Positions 50,150-58,007 of a stretch of 64,000 nucleotides of DNA are shown here, in pieces. How positions within the stretch are numbered: position 1 is the first letter of the stretch; every line of letters starts with the position of its first letter. The DNA comes from Nocardia colli (lineage in GTDB: Bacteria > Actinomycetota > Actinomycetes > Mycobacteriales > Mycobacteriaceae), in assembly GCF_008704205.1 (NCBI RefSeq), contig NZ_VXLC01000008.1, positions 1 through 64,000 on the forward strand, in the 5' to 3' direction. A model generated the notes under the pieces. The model worked only from the letters and a program-made list of their open reading frames with translations, did not search any database and was not told where the DNA came from. A program made the position numbers and the translations under genes.

Positions 50150-50932
50150 ATGACAAAGAAGCGGCTGTTCGACGACCCCTGCGGCATCGCGCGAGCGCTG
50201 AACGCGGTCGGCGAGCGGTGGGCGTTGCTCGTCGTGCGGGAGCTGGTGTTCGGCCCGAAGCGCTACTCCGACCTGCACCGCGGGCTGCCGCAGATGAGCC
50301 AGAACGTCCTCGCGCAGCGGTTGCGCGAGCTCGAAGCCGACGGCCTGGTGCGGCGAAGGCGCCTGGGACCGCCTGCGCCCGCCGCCGTGTATGAACTCAC
50401 CGAGCGCGGGCAGGAACTGGAGCCCGTGCTCCGCGCGCTCGCCCACTGGGGCAGCCGCGCACCGCTACCCGAGGACGGCGCGGCGGAACTGAGCGTCGAC
50501 GCGCTCCTGTTCGCCCTGCGCGCGACCTTCGATCCGGCACTGGCGGGTGAGCTGTCGCTGCGCTGCCAGCTGGACGTCGCGGGCGACCGGTTCCGCATCA
50601 CCGTTGCGGGCGGGCACCTCGAGTTGGACCGCGGTGAGCACGCCGAACCCGATGCGTGGCTGACCGTGCCGGAGGCGGCGACATTGCGCGATCTGGTGTT
50701 CGCCGGTGCGGCGCTCCAGGACGCCGTCGAGCGGGCAGACACCGAGGTGGCGGGCGATACCGCGCGGCTCGCCGCCCTGCTGCGCTGCTTTCCCGCAGCC
50801 GTGCGGTATCCGGCGCCACAGGACCCCGGGCCACCGGATCCCGTGTCGCCGGGCCCCGTTTCACCTGGCCCCGGGTCACCGAACGCCGAACGCCCGGATC
50901 CCGCCGTCAGCGCAGGAAGTCGTCGGGGGTGA
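50150..50932 (+). CDS. HxlR-family regulator with SCP2-like C-terminal domain
   Basis: 260 residues from ATG 50150. HxlR winged helix: GERWALLVVRELVFGPKRYS, LPQMSQNVLAQRLRELEADG, VYELTERGQELEPVLRALAH. The second half (about 115-220, LRCQLDVAGDRFRITVAGG) is an SCP2-like ligand pocket found in this subgroup. The C-terminal tail is a proline repeat (PGPPDPVSPGPVSPGPGSP). A TACAAT box lies 7 nt before the ATG: probably leaderless. Likely regulates the divergent hydrolase. Confidence 0.88.
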   Translation: MTKKRLFDDPCGIARALNAVGERWALLVVRELVFGPKRYSDLHRGLPQMSQNVLAQRLRELEADGLVRRRRLGPPAPAAVYELTERGQELEPVLRALAHWGSRAPLPEDGAAELSVDALLFALRATFDPALAGELSLRCQLDVAGDRFRITVAGGHLELDRGEHAEPDAWLTVPEAATLRDLVFAGAALQDAVERADTEVAGDTARLAALLRCFPAAVRYPAPQDPGPPDPVSPGPVSPGPGSPNAERPDPAVSAGSRRG

Positions 50933-50983
50933 GCGGCAGTCCGCGGACCCCGGTGGCGAGGTTACGCCGGCCGACAGGTCAGA

Positions 50984-51082
50984 CTCCGCGGGCTCACGGA
51001 ACTCATCGCCGAGACGACGACGCACCACTTGGATAGCGACCCGCAGCCCAACGCCTGGCGCTGGGTCCACGACCGAGCATGA
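50984..51082 (+). pseudogene. Possible transposase C-terminal remnant (IS630-like)
   Basis: LRGLTELIAETTTHHLDSDP then QPNAWRWVHDRA, stop TGA 51080-51082, resembles the end of IS630-type transposases (LxxLI followed by a PxxW motif). There is no upstream transposase sequence and no inverted repeats, so this is a weak call. Confidence 0.3.
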
Positions 51083-51239
51083 TCGACTTGTTGCAGTAGC
51101 TTCGAGGTCGGCGATTGCCTGATTGCTGGATTGCGTTCTGCGCCTGCGATTTTATGCGCTCGCGGTGCGAGCGTACTGACTAACGGACTACTTCGAATAG
51201 CCAGCCTCGCTGCGTGGACCGGTATCCGGGTTCGGTACG

Positions 51240-51458
51240 TCACGTGCTCGCGGCCGCGAGGTAGTCGGCCCAGTTCGATCGCGCGAGTTCGGTCCACTGT
51301 TCGGCGGTGTTGATGTGAATTCCGAGCAGCTCGCTCATGACGGCGGCGGGCACGTACGCCGCGGTTTCGATCATGGCCGTGTTGCGGGCGGCGAGCGTTC
51401 GCAGGCCGTGTCGCGTCAATGCGTTCGTGATCGAGTTTTGTGTTCGCGGGCGTCCAGG
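51240..51458 (-). pseudogene. Tyrosine-recombinase (integrase) C-terminal remnant
   Basis: GRPRTQNSITNALTRHGLRT, LAARNTAMIETAAYVPAAVM, SELLGIHINTAEQWTELARS and NWADYLAAAST, then TGA at 51240. This matches the end of a group of actinobacterial site-specific integrases (LADLLGIHxxTAxxW). Catalytic Arg, His and Tyr motifs and the N-terminal part are absent. Marks a former mobile element. Confidence 0.6.
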
Positions 51459-51504
51459 TTACAAAACGTGGCAACACCCAGCTGCCAGCTGTGTCGTCGC
51501 CGCG

Positions 51505-51996
51505 CTAGCTCGTCGCGGGCTCACTCGCCTCGGGCCGGTGCTGCCGTTGGCTCAGCACGAGCGCGCCCGCTGCCAGCAGGTAGAACGGCGACGGGAGCAG
51601 CAAATCCCATCCCGCCGTGTCGTTGTGCTCGAGCGCCTTCATCCCGAGATATCCGTCTACCGTGCCGAGAACAGCCAGAATTCCTGCGGCCCAGCGCGTT
51701 CCGCGCCGGACCAGCCTGCGCGGCAGCGCGAAGACGACTGCGGGCAACAGCACCACGAGGCCGGACTCTACGACGAATACGAGCAACTGCTCGAACAGCG
51801 GCCGCGCCGGCAGGTAGCCCACCCCGACGACGGTCTCTGCGAGGACCACCGCGGCCTCGTCGTGGACCGCCCCGGCGTTACTGTCGGGCAGCTCCGGGAA
51901 GTGCGCATATAACACCCGCGGTAATGCGACCAAGACCAAGCTCACCACGCGCCAGCAGGTGACACAGCGCCACCACCGCCACAGCGACACCACCAT
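51505..51996 (-). CDS. Small integral membrane protein, unknown
   Basis: 163 residues from ATG 51996. Four membrane helices: CWRVVSLVLVALPRVLYAHF, LLVFVVESGLVVLLPAVVFA, WAAGILAVLGTVDGYLGMKA and LLLPSPFYLLAAGALVLSQ. Between the first two lies a polar loop (ELPDSNAGAVHDEAAVVLAE). No known motif. It stands beside the integrase remnant and could be accessory. Confidence 0.6.
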   Translation of the reverse strand: MVVSLWRWWRCVTCWRVVSLVLVALPRVLYAHFPELPDSNAGAVHDEAAVVLAETVVGVGYLPARPLFEQLLVFVVESGLVVLLPAVVFALPRRLVRRGTRWAAGILAVLGTVDGYLGMKALEHNDTAGWDLLLPSPFYLLAAGALVLSQRQHRPEASEPATS

Positions 51997-52345
51997 GGCT
52001 CCATCCCCTCCGGCCGAGCTCTACGCGGGCGACGCTACCCGCGCAGCCCATCCGCAACGAAATCCGGCAGCGCCCTCGACCGGAAACCTACAGGCCGACA
52101 ACGGATCCCGCCTGAAGGCATGCCGGGATGACGAAAATGGAGTGCTGCAGACCGCGAACACCCGGGACACCAGAGCTACGGCACCCGGAGCTGACAACGA
52201 GAACTACGGGATCATCCCCGACATCCGGTATTCGGCAATATTGTGCGTTGGCTGGGCGCGCCCAGCGGCAGAAGAGTGCGTTCGATCGGGCGCTTCCATG
52301 GTGTTGCGCGCGGCCGTGTGCGCCCGGGACAACTAGGTTCGCTGC
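51997..52345. other. Intergenic region with a dispersed repeat copy
   Basis: About 350 bp; no frame with coding character. Copy 3 of the dispersed repeat lies at 52246-52281 and the promoter of the next gene at the right edge. Confidence 0.5.
52246..52281. repeat. Dispersed 35-bp repeat, copy 3
   Basis: GCGTTGGCTGGGCGCGCCCA then GCGGCAGAAGAGTGCG. The right part (CGGCAGAAGAGTGCGT) is identical to copy 5 at 55451. Confidence 0.5.
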
Positions 52346-52576
52346 GTGAGAGTGCGCATACAAGCGGGCGACAAGCCGATAACTATCACCTATGAGATCC
52401 AGGGCGACGAGCAGCCGCTCGCGGCCGGTGACCACGTCATCGTGGAATACGACGTCGTCCCCGACTGCGTCAAGGACGACGTGGCTGTACAGCACGACGA
52501 ACGCGGCATCACCGTCTACATTCCCACGGCCATCTGGCGGGTGTGGTCATCCGACGGAGCCGATATCACTCCATAG
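52346..52576 (+). CDS. Small acidic protein, unknown
   Basis: 76 residues from GTG 52346: MRVRIQAGDKPITITYEIQG, then HVIVEYDVVPDCVKDDVAVQ and GITVYIPTAIWRVWSSDG. Strand-rich and acidic, probably a small beta protein. A TAGGTT box lies 6 nt before the GTG with no ribosome binding site, which supports both the start and a leaderless mRNA. No relatives recognised. Confidence 0.5.
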   Translation: MRVRIQAGDKPITITYEIQGDEQPLAAGDHVIVEYDVVPDCVKDDVAVQHDERGITVYIPTAIWRVWSSDGADITP

Positions 52577-52771
52577 GATTCGCGCGACATACGGCAAGTA
52601 CTCGCGTTGAGAAGCCGCATCGACTACGAATCCGGACGGCCGAAGGCTCAACCTCGAAACAGCCTTCCTCCGATACCTGCACAGTCCGGGCCGGTCTGTT
52701 CCCCGCGTCGCGTACCAGTTCGCTGTGTTGAGAAGATCTCCCGTGCCGGGGATCACCTCGGGAGAAGGGAC

Positions 52772-53164
52772 ATGTCCATGCGAGGAACAACTCTTATCGT
52801 GTCGGCGCTGATGGTCGTCGCGTGCGGACTCACCGCGGTTGCCAGTACTGCGGGAGCGGTGGACGACAAGGCGACGTGCGCGGCCTTCAACGGGGCCTGG
52901 ACCGACTTGAACAACCGGCTCGGGGCACTCGGCGGCGCGGACTCGTTCTCCGAGCTGCGGAAGATCTACCTCGACACCGCGGGGGACCTCCGCGTCGTGG
53001 CAGACAACGCTGACCCGGGCGCGCTGAAAGACGCGCTGAATACTGCTGCGGCACACCTGAGTCGGCTCGAGACCGCGACGAACCTCGACGATTTCGACAG
53101 GGTGATGGGGGATCCCGCTCTCACCGCTGCCTTGGACGTGGCCGGCACGCCCTGCGGTCTCTGA
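52772..53164 (+). CDS. Small secreted helical protein, unknown
   Basis: 130 residues from ATG 52772 (GGAGAAGGG upstream). A signal peptide ends near STAGAVDD. The mature 100 residues are helical with two cysteines (KATCAAFNGAW and GTPCGL), which probably form a disulphide joining the two ends. Resembles short secreted actinobacterial proteins of unknown role. About 270 bp without a gene follow before the next gene end. Confidence 0.65.
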   Translation: MSMRGTTLIVSALMVVACGLTAVASTAGAVDDKATCAAFNGAWTDLNNRLGALGGADSFSELRKIYLDTAGDLRVVADNADPGALKDALNTAAAHLSRLETATNLDDFDRVMGDPALTAALDVAGTPCGL

Positions 53165-53434
53165 TCTCGCCCGGCGGCGGTGAGCAGTGCCGACCACGGT
53201 CACCACCTCATGACCCTTACCCGCGAAACCGCCGATCACATGAAACTTCGCGCCAGCCGGGAAGATCTTGTGGCTGCACGGTTCAGCGTTGGGACCCGAC
53301 TCCTTGTATGGGTAAGGCAACAACGACGCGACCACGCACCAGTCGGGCCGAACCGCGGCATGTGAGTGTGTTGGATCGAGCCGCCGAGGTGCCTCTCCCG
53401 CAGATCTAGCCGACCTTGTTGGATGAAGAGACGT

Positions 53435-54307
53435 TCATCGTCCCAGTGCCTTCGCCAGGACGCCCGCGCAGCGTTCCGCGCCGCGGTCGGTCATGATCAG
53501 CGCGGCGTGGTCCACGCGCTGGACAAGCTCGGTGTGGATCAATGACGGTGTGCGCTTCGAGAGGGCCGCCACGTGGTCGGGCGGGTACATCGGCGCGCTG
53601 CCCTCGCCTGTGGACCATTGGGCGTGCAGCAGCCGAGTCGGCGCCTTGACCTGGGCCAGCGCGGTGATCGGACGCTCAGAGGCGAGCACGCTGACCGCGT
53701 CCTCGACCTCGGTGTCGACGTCACGGAGCACGGAACCCCCAGCTGTGCCATCTCGCAGTTCATGGGCAAGCATCGCGACGAACCGCGGATCGGCGGCGTC
53801 CACCAGCGGCGTTTCCGTGTCGGCTTGGTGGCGTGCATACGCGGTCGCGTCAGGCCAGTCGGGCTGTTCACGGTACTTCGCGCGCAGTACCCCGGCGAGC
53901 TGTTCAGGTGCCATCGTGGCCGGGGTGGGTAGTCCTCCGTCGATCAGGGTAACCGAACGAACCCGATGTGGGTGATGCGCCGCCAGCTCGACCGCGATGA
54001 ACCCACCCAACGACATCCCGATCACGTCGGCGGTCTCGACGCCGAGTGCGTCGAGCAGGGCCGCCAGTCCGTCAGCGTGGGTTCGGGCGGACGAGGGCCG
54101 AGTCTGCCTGGCGGGAGTCGCGCCCCTGCCGGGCAGGTCGGGCGCCAGGAGAGTGGCCCAGGGCGCGGCCTGATGCAACCAGGTCCAGAGCCGGTTGGTG
54201 CTGGAGAGACCATGGACGGCCAGGACCGGGTCGCTGTCCCCAGGCCAAGTCAAGACGTTGAACGGTCCGCTGACAGTGTCGATCGGTTGTTCTTCGGGGA
54301 GTGTCAT
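53435..54307 (-). CDS. Alpha/beta hydrolase
   Basis: 290 residues from ATG 54307 (AAGGAG upstream); the longer frame to 54373 is not preferred. VLAVHGLSSTNRLWTWL gives the oxyanion hole, nucleophile Ser is in DVIGMSLGGFIAVELA, His is in VDHAALIM. The whole fold is present. Substrate unknown; this subgroup contains esterases and haloperoxidase-like enzymes. Confidence 0.9.
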   Translation of the reverse strand: MTLPEEQPIDTVSGPFNVLTWPGDSDPVLAVHGLSSTNRLWTWLHQAAPWATLLAPDLPGRGATPARQTRPSSARTHADGLAALLDALGVETADVIGMSLGGFIAVELAAHHPHRVRSVTLIDGGLPTPATMAPEQLAGVLRAKYREQPDWPDATAYARHQADTETPLVDAADPRFVAMLAHELRDGTAGGSVLRDVDTEVEDAVSVLASERPITALAQVKAPTRLLHAQWSTGEGSAPMYPPDHVAALSKRTPSLIHTELVQRVDHAALIMTDRGAERCAGVLAKALGR

Positions 54308-54690
54308 CGCGCTCCTTCGATCGCTGGCGGTCAGGTTTGGTTCATCTTGTGCGATGACGACCGCGAAACCCACCAGGACACAACATCAATCCCGGTATCA
54401 CCTACAACACCGGGATACCGGCTCGGCCTGGACAACCGGCCACCTCGCGCGTAGGTGGGGGTGCTATCGCTGCTATGGCCGAGAAAGGTGATCCCCTCAG
54501 CACTGTTCGCATTTTGGTGCGTTGGGAGGTGGCCGGCAGCGAGACCACGGAGTCAGCTCGATCCGCCCGCGCAGCGGTATGAGCGGAGCTTCTCGACAAT
54601 GCCGACGACCCAACCCGGCAACAAGAAGGCCGAACGCCGTGTGCGCCAGGGCTTTCGGCGGGCGACGTTTCGATTTCTCGGGACCCTTTC
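54308..54690. other. Intergenic region with a dispersed repeat copy
   Basis: About 380 bp. A short frame (MPTTQPGNKKAERRVRQGFR) leads out of frame into the ORF at 54691 and could be a broken gene. Otherwise only repeat copy 4. Confidence 0.45.
54563..54595. repeat. Dispersed 35-bp repeat, copy 4
   Basis: CGCCCGCGCAGCGGTATGAG then CGGAGCTTC, close to copy 2 at 48568. Confidence 0.45.
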
Positions 54691-54885
54691 GTGTTATGGG
54701 TCTTCTCGGTCATGTGGGTGTACAAGCTGGGTCAGGTCGGAGGGGACGGCCAGATCCGGCCATGGTGGTACTTCTGGACCGTAATGGCGCTCACTGTTGT
54801 CGGGCTTATCGCGCCGATCAAGGAGATCGACGCGTTGTTCGAGGGTGATTCGGCGGTACGAATGTTCTGGAAATTTTTGCGTTGA
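54691..54885 (+). CDS. Small membrane-like protein, possibly a fragment
   Basis: 64 residues from GTG 54691: two hydrophobic stretches (WVFSVMWVYKLG and WYFWTVMALTVVGLIAP), ending VRMFWKFLR. No ribosome binding site is clear. Its end overlaps the convergent DinB gene by 68 bp. Codon use is plausible. It may be the end of a gene broken by a frameshift near 54685. Confidence 0.4.
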   Translation: MLWVFSVMWVYKLGQVGGDGQIRPWWYFWTVMALTVVGLIAPIKEIDALFEGDSAVRMFWKFLR

Positions 54886-55372
54886 CCAGCTGTTCGCGCA
54901 GGATGTCGGCGTGCCCGCAATGCTGCGCGAGCTCGCGCAGCACGTGGAGGTACACCCAGCGCAGTGGGAGCGGACCGCGTCGGTTGCCGTGGACCATGTC
55001 GTCCAGTCGCAGAGATGAGGTCGCTTGGCGTGATGCGTCGCATGCGTTGCGGTGCGCTCGCTGGACAGTCGCGATGGTGTCGTCATTGTCGAGGAGGAAT
55101 GACTCGTCCGGTGTCATGGGGATGCCGATCTCGGTGCGCGACCGGCAGGTGACTGCTTCATCGAACCAGACCTTCTCGACGAAGGTCGCGTGCTTCACCA
55201 GGCCCAGCAGGGTAGTCCGAGACGGCACCAACGATCGGCGCACCTGTTCCTCGGTCAGTCCGTCCAAGCAGCTGTTGAGGGCACTGCGGTGCTCGTTGAG
55301 GAACGCCTCGAACTGGGCCCGAACCGGCTGGTCGATGACATCTTCGGTGGATGCTGTCGGGGGCGTGGACAT
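54818..55372 (-). CDS. DinB-like (DUF664) thiol-S-transferase family protein
   Basis: 184 residues from ATG 55372. VRRSLVPSRTTLLGLVKHAT, FVEKVWFDEAV and the closing HVLRELAQHCGHADILREQL are typical of DUF664 proteins with the three-histidine metal site. Family members include mycothiol-dependent transferases. Normal proteins end just after the REQL motif; here about 20 extra residues (NAKISRTFVPPNHPRTTRRSP without known match) reach the opposite ORF, suggesting loss of the original stop. Confidence 0.85.
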   Translation of the reverse strand: MSTPPTASTEDVIDQPVRAQFEAFLNEHRSALNSCLDGLTEEQVRRSLVPSRTTLLGLVKHATFVEKVWFDEAVTCRSRTEIGIPMTPDESFLLDNDDTIATVQRAHRNACDASRQATSSLRLDDMVHGNRRGPLPLRWVYLHVLRELAQHCGHADILREQLVNAKISRTFVPPNHPRTTRRSP

Positions 55373-55450
55373 GTGCGGGAGTATCCCAGATCGTCGTTCA
55401 GGAGCGATCAGAGCGAATCGGCATGTGTGCGGCGTCGAGCGATAGATGTG

Positions 55451-55487
55451 GACGGCCGACCAACGAGCGCCTCGCGGCAGAAGAGTG
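55451..55487. repeat. Dispersed 35-bp repeat, copy 5
   Basis: GGACGGCCGACCAACGAGCG then CCTCGCGGCAGAAGAGT; shares its left half with copy 1 (36389) and its right half with copy 3 (52246). Confidence 0.5.
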
Positions 55488-55501
55488 CGTCCCGGAGCGG
55501 C

Positions 55502-55813
55502 TCAGCCGATGCCGTCCTGTACCGGATAGTGGATGACGATCGCACCGCCGGTGGCGTAGTTGGCGACGTCGGCGGCGGCCCGCCGGCCTTGTGCCGATGC
55601 CTGCGATGCGGCCATCGCGGCGGCGTCGGCGAAGTCGGCTTCGAAGACGGCGAAATACGGCGGTTCTCCGTTTGCCGCCGCGACGTCGAAGCTGTAGCGC
55701 CAGGCAAGCAGGCCGGGCATTTCCATCACCAGTGGAAGGTGGTTGGTCACATAGTAGTGGCGGAAATGGTCGGGGTCGGCGGGCTTGGGATACAAGACCA
55801 TCAACTTATGCAT
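55502..55813 (-). CDS. EthD-domain protein
   Basis: 103 residues from ATG 55813 (AGGAGG upstream). HKLMVLYPKPADPDHFRHYY, VTNHLPLVMEMPGLLAWRYS and YFAVFEADFADAAAMAASQA match the EthD fold, a small dimeric ferredoxin-like domain. The reference EthD is needed by the ethyl tert-butyl ether P450 system; others act in varied catabolic pathways. Divergent from a LysR gene, its probable regulator. Confidence 0.9.
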   Translation of the reverse strand: MHKLMVLYPKPADPDHFRHYYVTNHLPLVMEMPGLLAWRYSFDVAAANGEPPYFAVFEADFADAAAMAASQASAQGRRAAADVANYATGGAIVIHYPVQDGIG

Positions 55814-55992
55814 GACTGCCTCCTGCATCGCTGGTTGCGGGACATAGGGATTCGGGCGAGAACGGAGGCTGGCCCGTTACCGCGGTCGGTCGAATCGTCA
55901 TATGCGCAGGTTAGGGCCTGATGTGCGGCCGGGGGAAAGACCGGGACGGGATAGGCTCAGAACGGATCGTTATCAATCGTGGGGAGGGGCAT

Positions 55993-56895
55993 ATGGCACC
56001 GGACACGGTGAGCCTGCGGTACTTCCTGGTGCTGGCACAGGAGTTGAACTTCACCCGCGCGGCCGCACGAATCGGTATCGCGCAGCCCGCACTCAGTGCC
56101 CGGATGCGCCGATTGGAAGCGGAACTCGGTACGAGCCTGCTGATTCGGGACACGCGCAGCGTCGTATTGACCACGGCCGGTGCAGCTTTGGCGGAATCCG
56201 CGCCGCCCGCGCTGGCAGCGCTGGACCGGGCATGGGACATCACCCGGAATGCGGGGTCCGGTGAACTGGGCACGCTGCGCATCGGATACAGCCTCAGCAC
56301 CGGGGCGGAGACGACACCGGCCTTGGTGGACAGGCTTATTCGCCGCAGCCCGGGACTCGAGGTCAGCGCAGTCCCGATGGCGACACCGGAGATCTCCCCC
56401 GCCGTCGCCGACGGCCGCATCGATGCGGGCATCACCCGCGGTGAACAACCGGGTCGTGGCGTGCGCCGGTTCCCGCTGCGGCGGGTGCGCGCCGGAGTCC
56501 AACTGGCACAGCACCATCCGCTGGCCGAGCACCCGGAGATCGAGATCGCCGATGCGGCCGCGTATCCGCTGCGACTCCCCGACCGTACGGCCAATCCCGT
56601 GATCCACGATCAGCTGTCCGCACTGTTCCGCGACACTCGGCTCAATCCCCAATTTCACACGCCCGCAGTCTCTTACGACATGTCTCAACCGGACCTACGC
56701 GACGGACTAACCCTCGCCCCGGCCGGAGAAACCGCGCTCGCGGTCGCACCGGCCGGTCTCACGTGGCGACCGCTGCGGGGCGCACCCACCTTGACGATCC
56801 ACCTGGTTCTCCCACGCGAGCAGTCACCTCTACACCGCCGCATCCGTACCGTCGCCAAATCCCTTGCACACGAACTGCACTGGCTGCCGGACTGA
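55993..56895 (+). CDS. LysR-family transcriptional regulator
   Basis: 300 residues from ATG 55993 (GGGGAGGGG upstream). HTH: LNFTRAAARIGIAQPALSAR followed by MRRLEAELGTSLLIRD; effector domain of LysR type with LEVSAVPMATPEISPAVADG. It probably controls the divergent EthD gene, 179 bp away. Confidence 0.92.
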   Translation: MAPDTVSLRYFLVLAQELNFTRAAARIGIAQPALSARMRRLEAELGTSLLIRDTRSVVLTTAGAALAESAPPALAALDRAWDITRNAGSGELGTLRIGYSLSTGAETTPALVDRLIRRSPGLEVSAVPMATPEISPAVADGRIDAGITRGEQPGRGVRRFPLRRVRAGVQLAQHHPLAEHPEIEIADAAAYPLRLPDRTANPVIHDQLSALFRDTRLNPQFHTPAVSYDMSQPDLRDGLTLAPAGETALAVAPAGLTWRPLRGAPTLTIHLVLPREQSPLHRRIRTVAKSLAHELHWLPD

Positions 56896-56906
56896 CGCAC
56901 AGCAGA

Positions 56907-57035
56907 TCACGCGATACGGACGTCGGCGAGGCCGACCCCGTACCGCCAACGCTGCGCGGTCGCCCGGCAGGAGTCGCGCCCATACGCGCGAACTGCTGCC
57001 TCGCAGAAGTCCCAGCATTTTCTTGATATCGCCAT
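56907..57035 (-). CDS. Possible 42-residue protein downstream of the MpaB-like gene
   Basis: ATG 57035 has AGGAGG 4 nt upstream, very strong for this genome, and begins 7 bp after the stop of the MpaB-like gene. Product MAISRKCWDFCEAAVRAYGR, then DSCRATAQRWRYGVGLADVR. Three cysteines and many basic residues. The ribosome binding site makes translation likely; function is unknown. Confidence 0.5.
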   Translation of the reverse strand: MAISRKCWDFCEAAVRAYGRDSCRATAQRWRYGVGLADVRIA

Positions 57036-57042
57036 CCGCCTC

Positions 57043-57912
57043 CTAGATAGGCGGGCGCGCACCGTTCTCCGTGCGCAGCGCCGCCGCGGCGAGCCCGCTG
57101 TGCCGAACCCGAGCGGGCAATGCCGCATTGACGGTGCGGATGCCGGTCCCGACCCGGTTGAGGCGTCGCTGGTCTTTGTACGTCCAGGTCAGCTCGAACG
57201 ACTCCCGTGCGCTGGGCCGGAGCAGGCCGACCGCGAACAGCCGCACCAACGACCCGGCCGGCGGCCGCAGCCGATTCCAGACACGGTCGGGCAGGTGCGG
57301 TACCGGCGAGGCCGTCATGTAGTTGAGGACCAGCGATTTGAACATTGTGTGGAACACGCGGCCGGTCTGCAGCCGCTCGGCGATCATCGTTTCGTAGTAC
57401 ACCTCGAACTCGGCGAGGTCGGCCGGCATATGCGTCGGCCGCAGCCCCAGCACCCCACCTAGTTGGCGCCAATCCTGATACAACTGCTCCCGATCGGATT
57501 CGGGGATCGGCGCATTTATCGCCACGCGATAGCGGCACAACCCGTCGAACAAGGTTGCCAGCACCCACGCGTAAGCCTCCGGACGCAGTGCGTGGTATCG
57601 GTTCCCGTCGGCGTCGATACCTTTCATCGCCTTGTGCATCTCGAACAGTCGTTGCGATTCGTCCAGGGCGCCCTGCCCGCCGTAGATGAGCCGCCAGATC
57701 GAGTCGATGGTCCGGTTCAACCGGCCGACCAAATCGGCGCGGGGTGTCGAATGGTCGAAAACCGCCGCGGCGATGATCGGATGCGCGGTCTGCATCAGCA
57801 GACTCGCCGCACCTTGCAGGACCACGGTCCGATCGGCCGCCAACTCCCAGGCCATACACCCCGGACCGAGCGGTTCGGCGGCAATCGCGCCATGCCTCGC
57901 GACAGCGTCCAT
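57043..57912 (-). CDS. MpaB/Lcp-like (DUF2236) oxygenase-fold protein
   Basis: 289 residues from ATG 57912, which has GGAGG upstream; the ATG at 57924 contains that site. RTVVLQGAASLLMQTAHPII, DHSTPRADLVGRLNRTIDSI and ALRPEAYAWVLATLFDGLCR match the DUF2236 family, helical haem- or metal-binding proteins that include rubber oxygenase Lcp and mycophenolic-acid MpaB. No substrate can be given. Confidence 0.88.
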   Translation of the reverse strand: MDAVARHGAIAAEPLGPGCMAWELAADRTVVLQGAASLLMQTAHPIIAAAVFDHSTPRADLVGRLNRTIDSIWRLIYGGQGALDESQRLFEMHKAMKGIDADGNRYHALRPEAYAWVLATLFDGLCRYRVAINAPIPESDREQLYQDWRQLGGVLGLRPTHMPADLAEFEVYYETMIAERLQTGRVFHTMFKSLVLNYMTASPVPHLPDRVWNRLRPPAGSLVRLFAVGLLRPSARESFELTWTYKDQRRLNRVGTGIRTVNAALPARVRHSGLAAAALRTENGARPPI

Positions 57913-58007
57913 TCCTGCCTCCATCTGATCGTCGTCATCTTGCCGATCGAGCCAAGACCGATAATTCGATGGTGCGTCTCACAGTGAACACAACTGGCGA
58001 CGACAAT

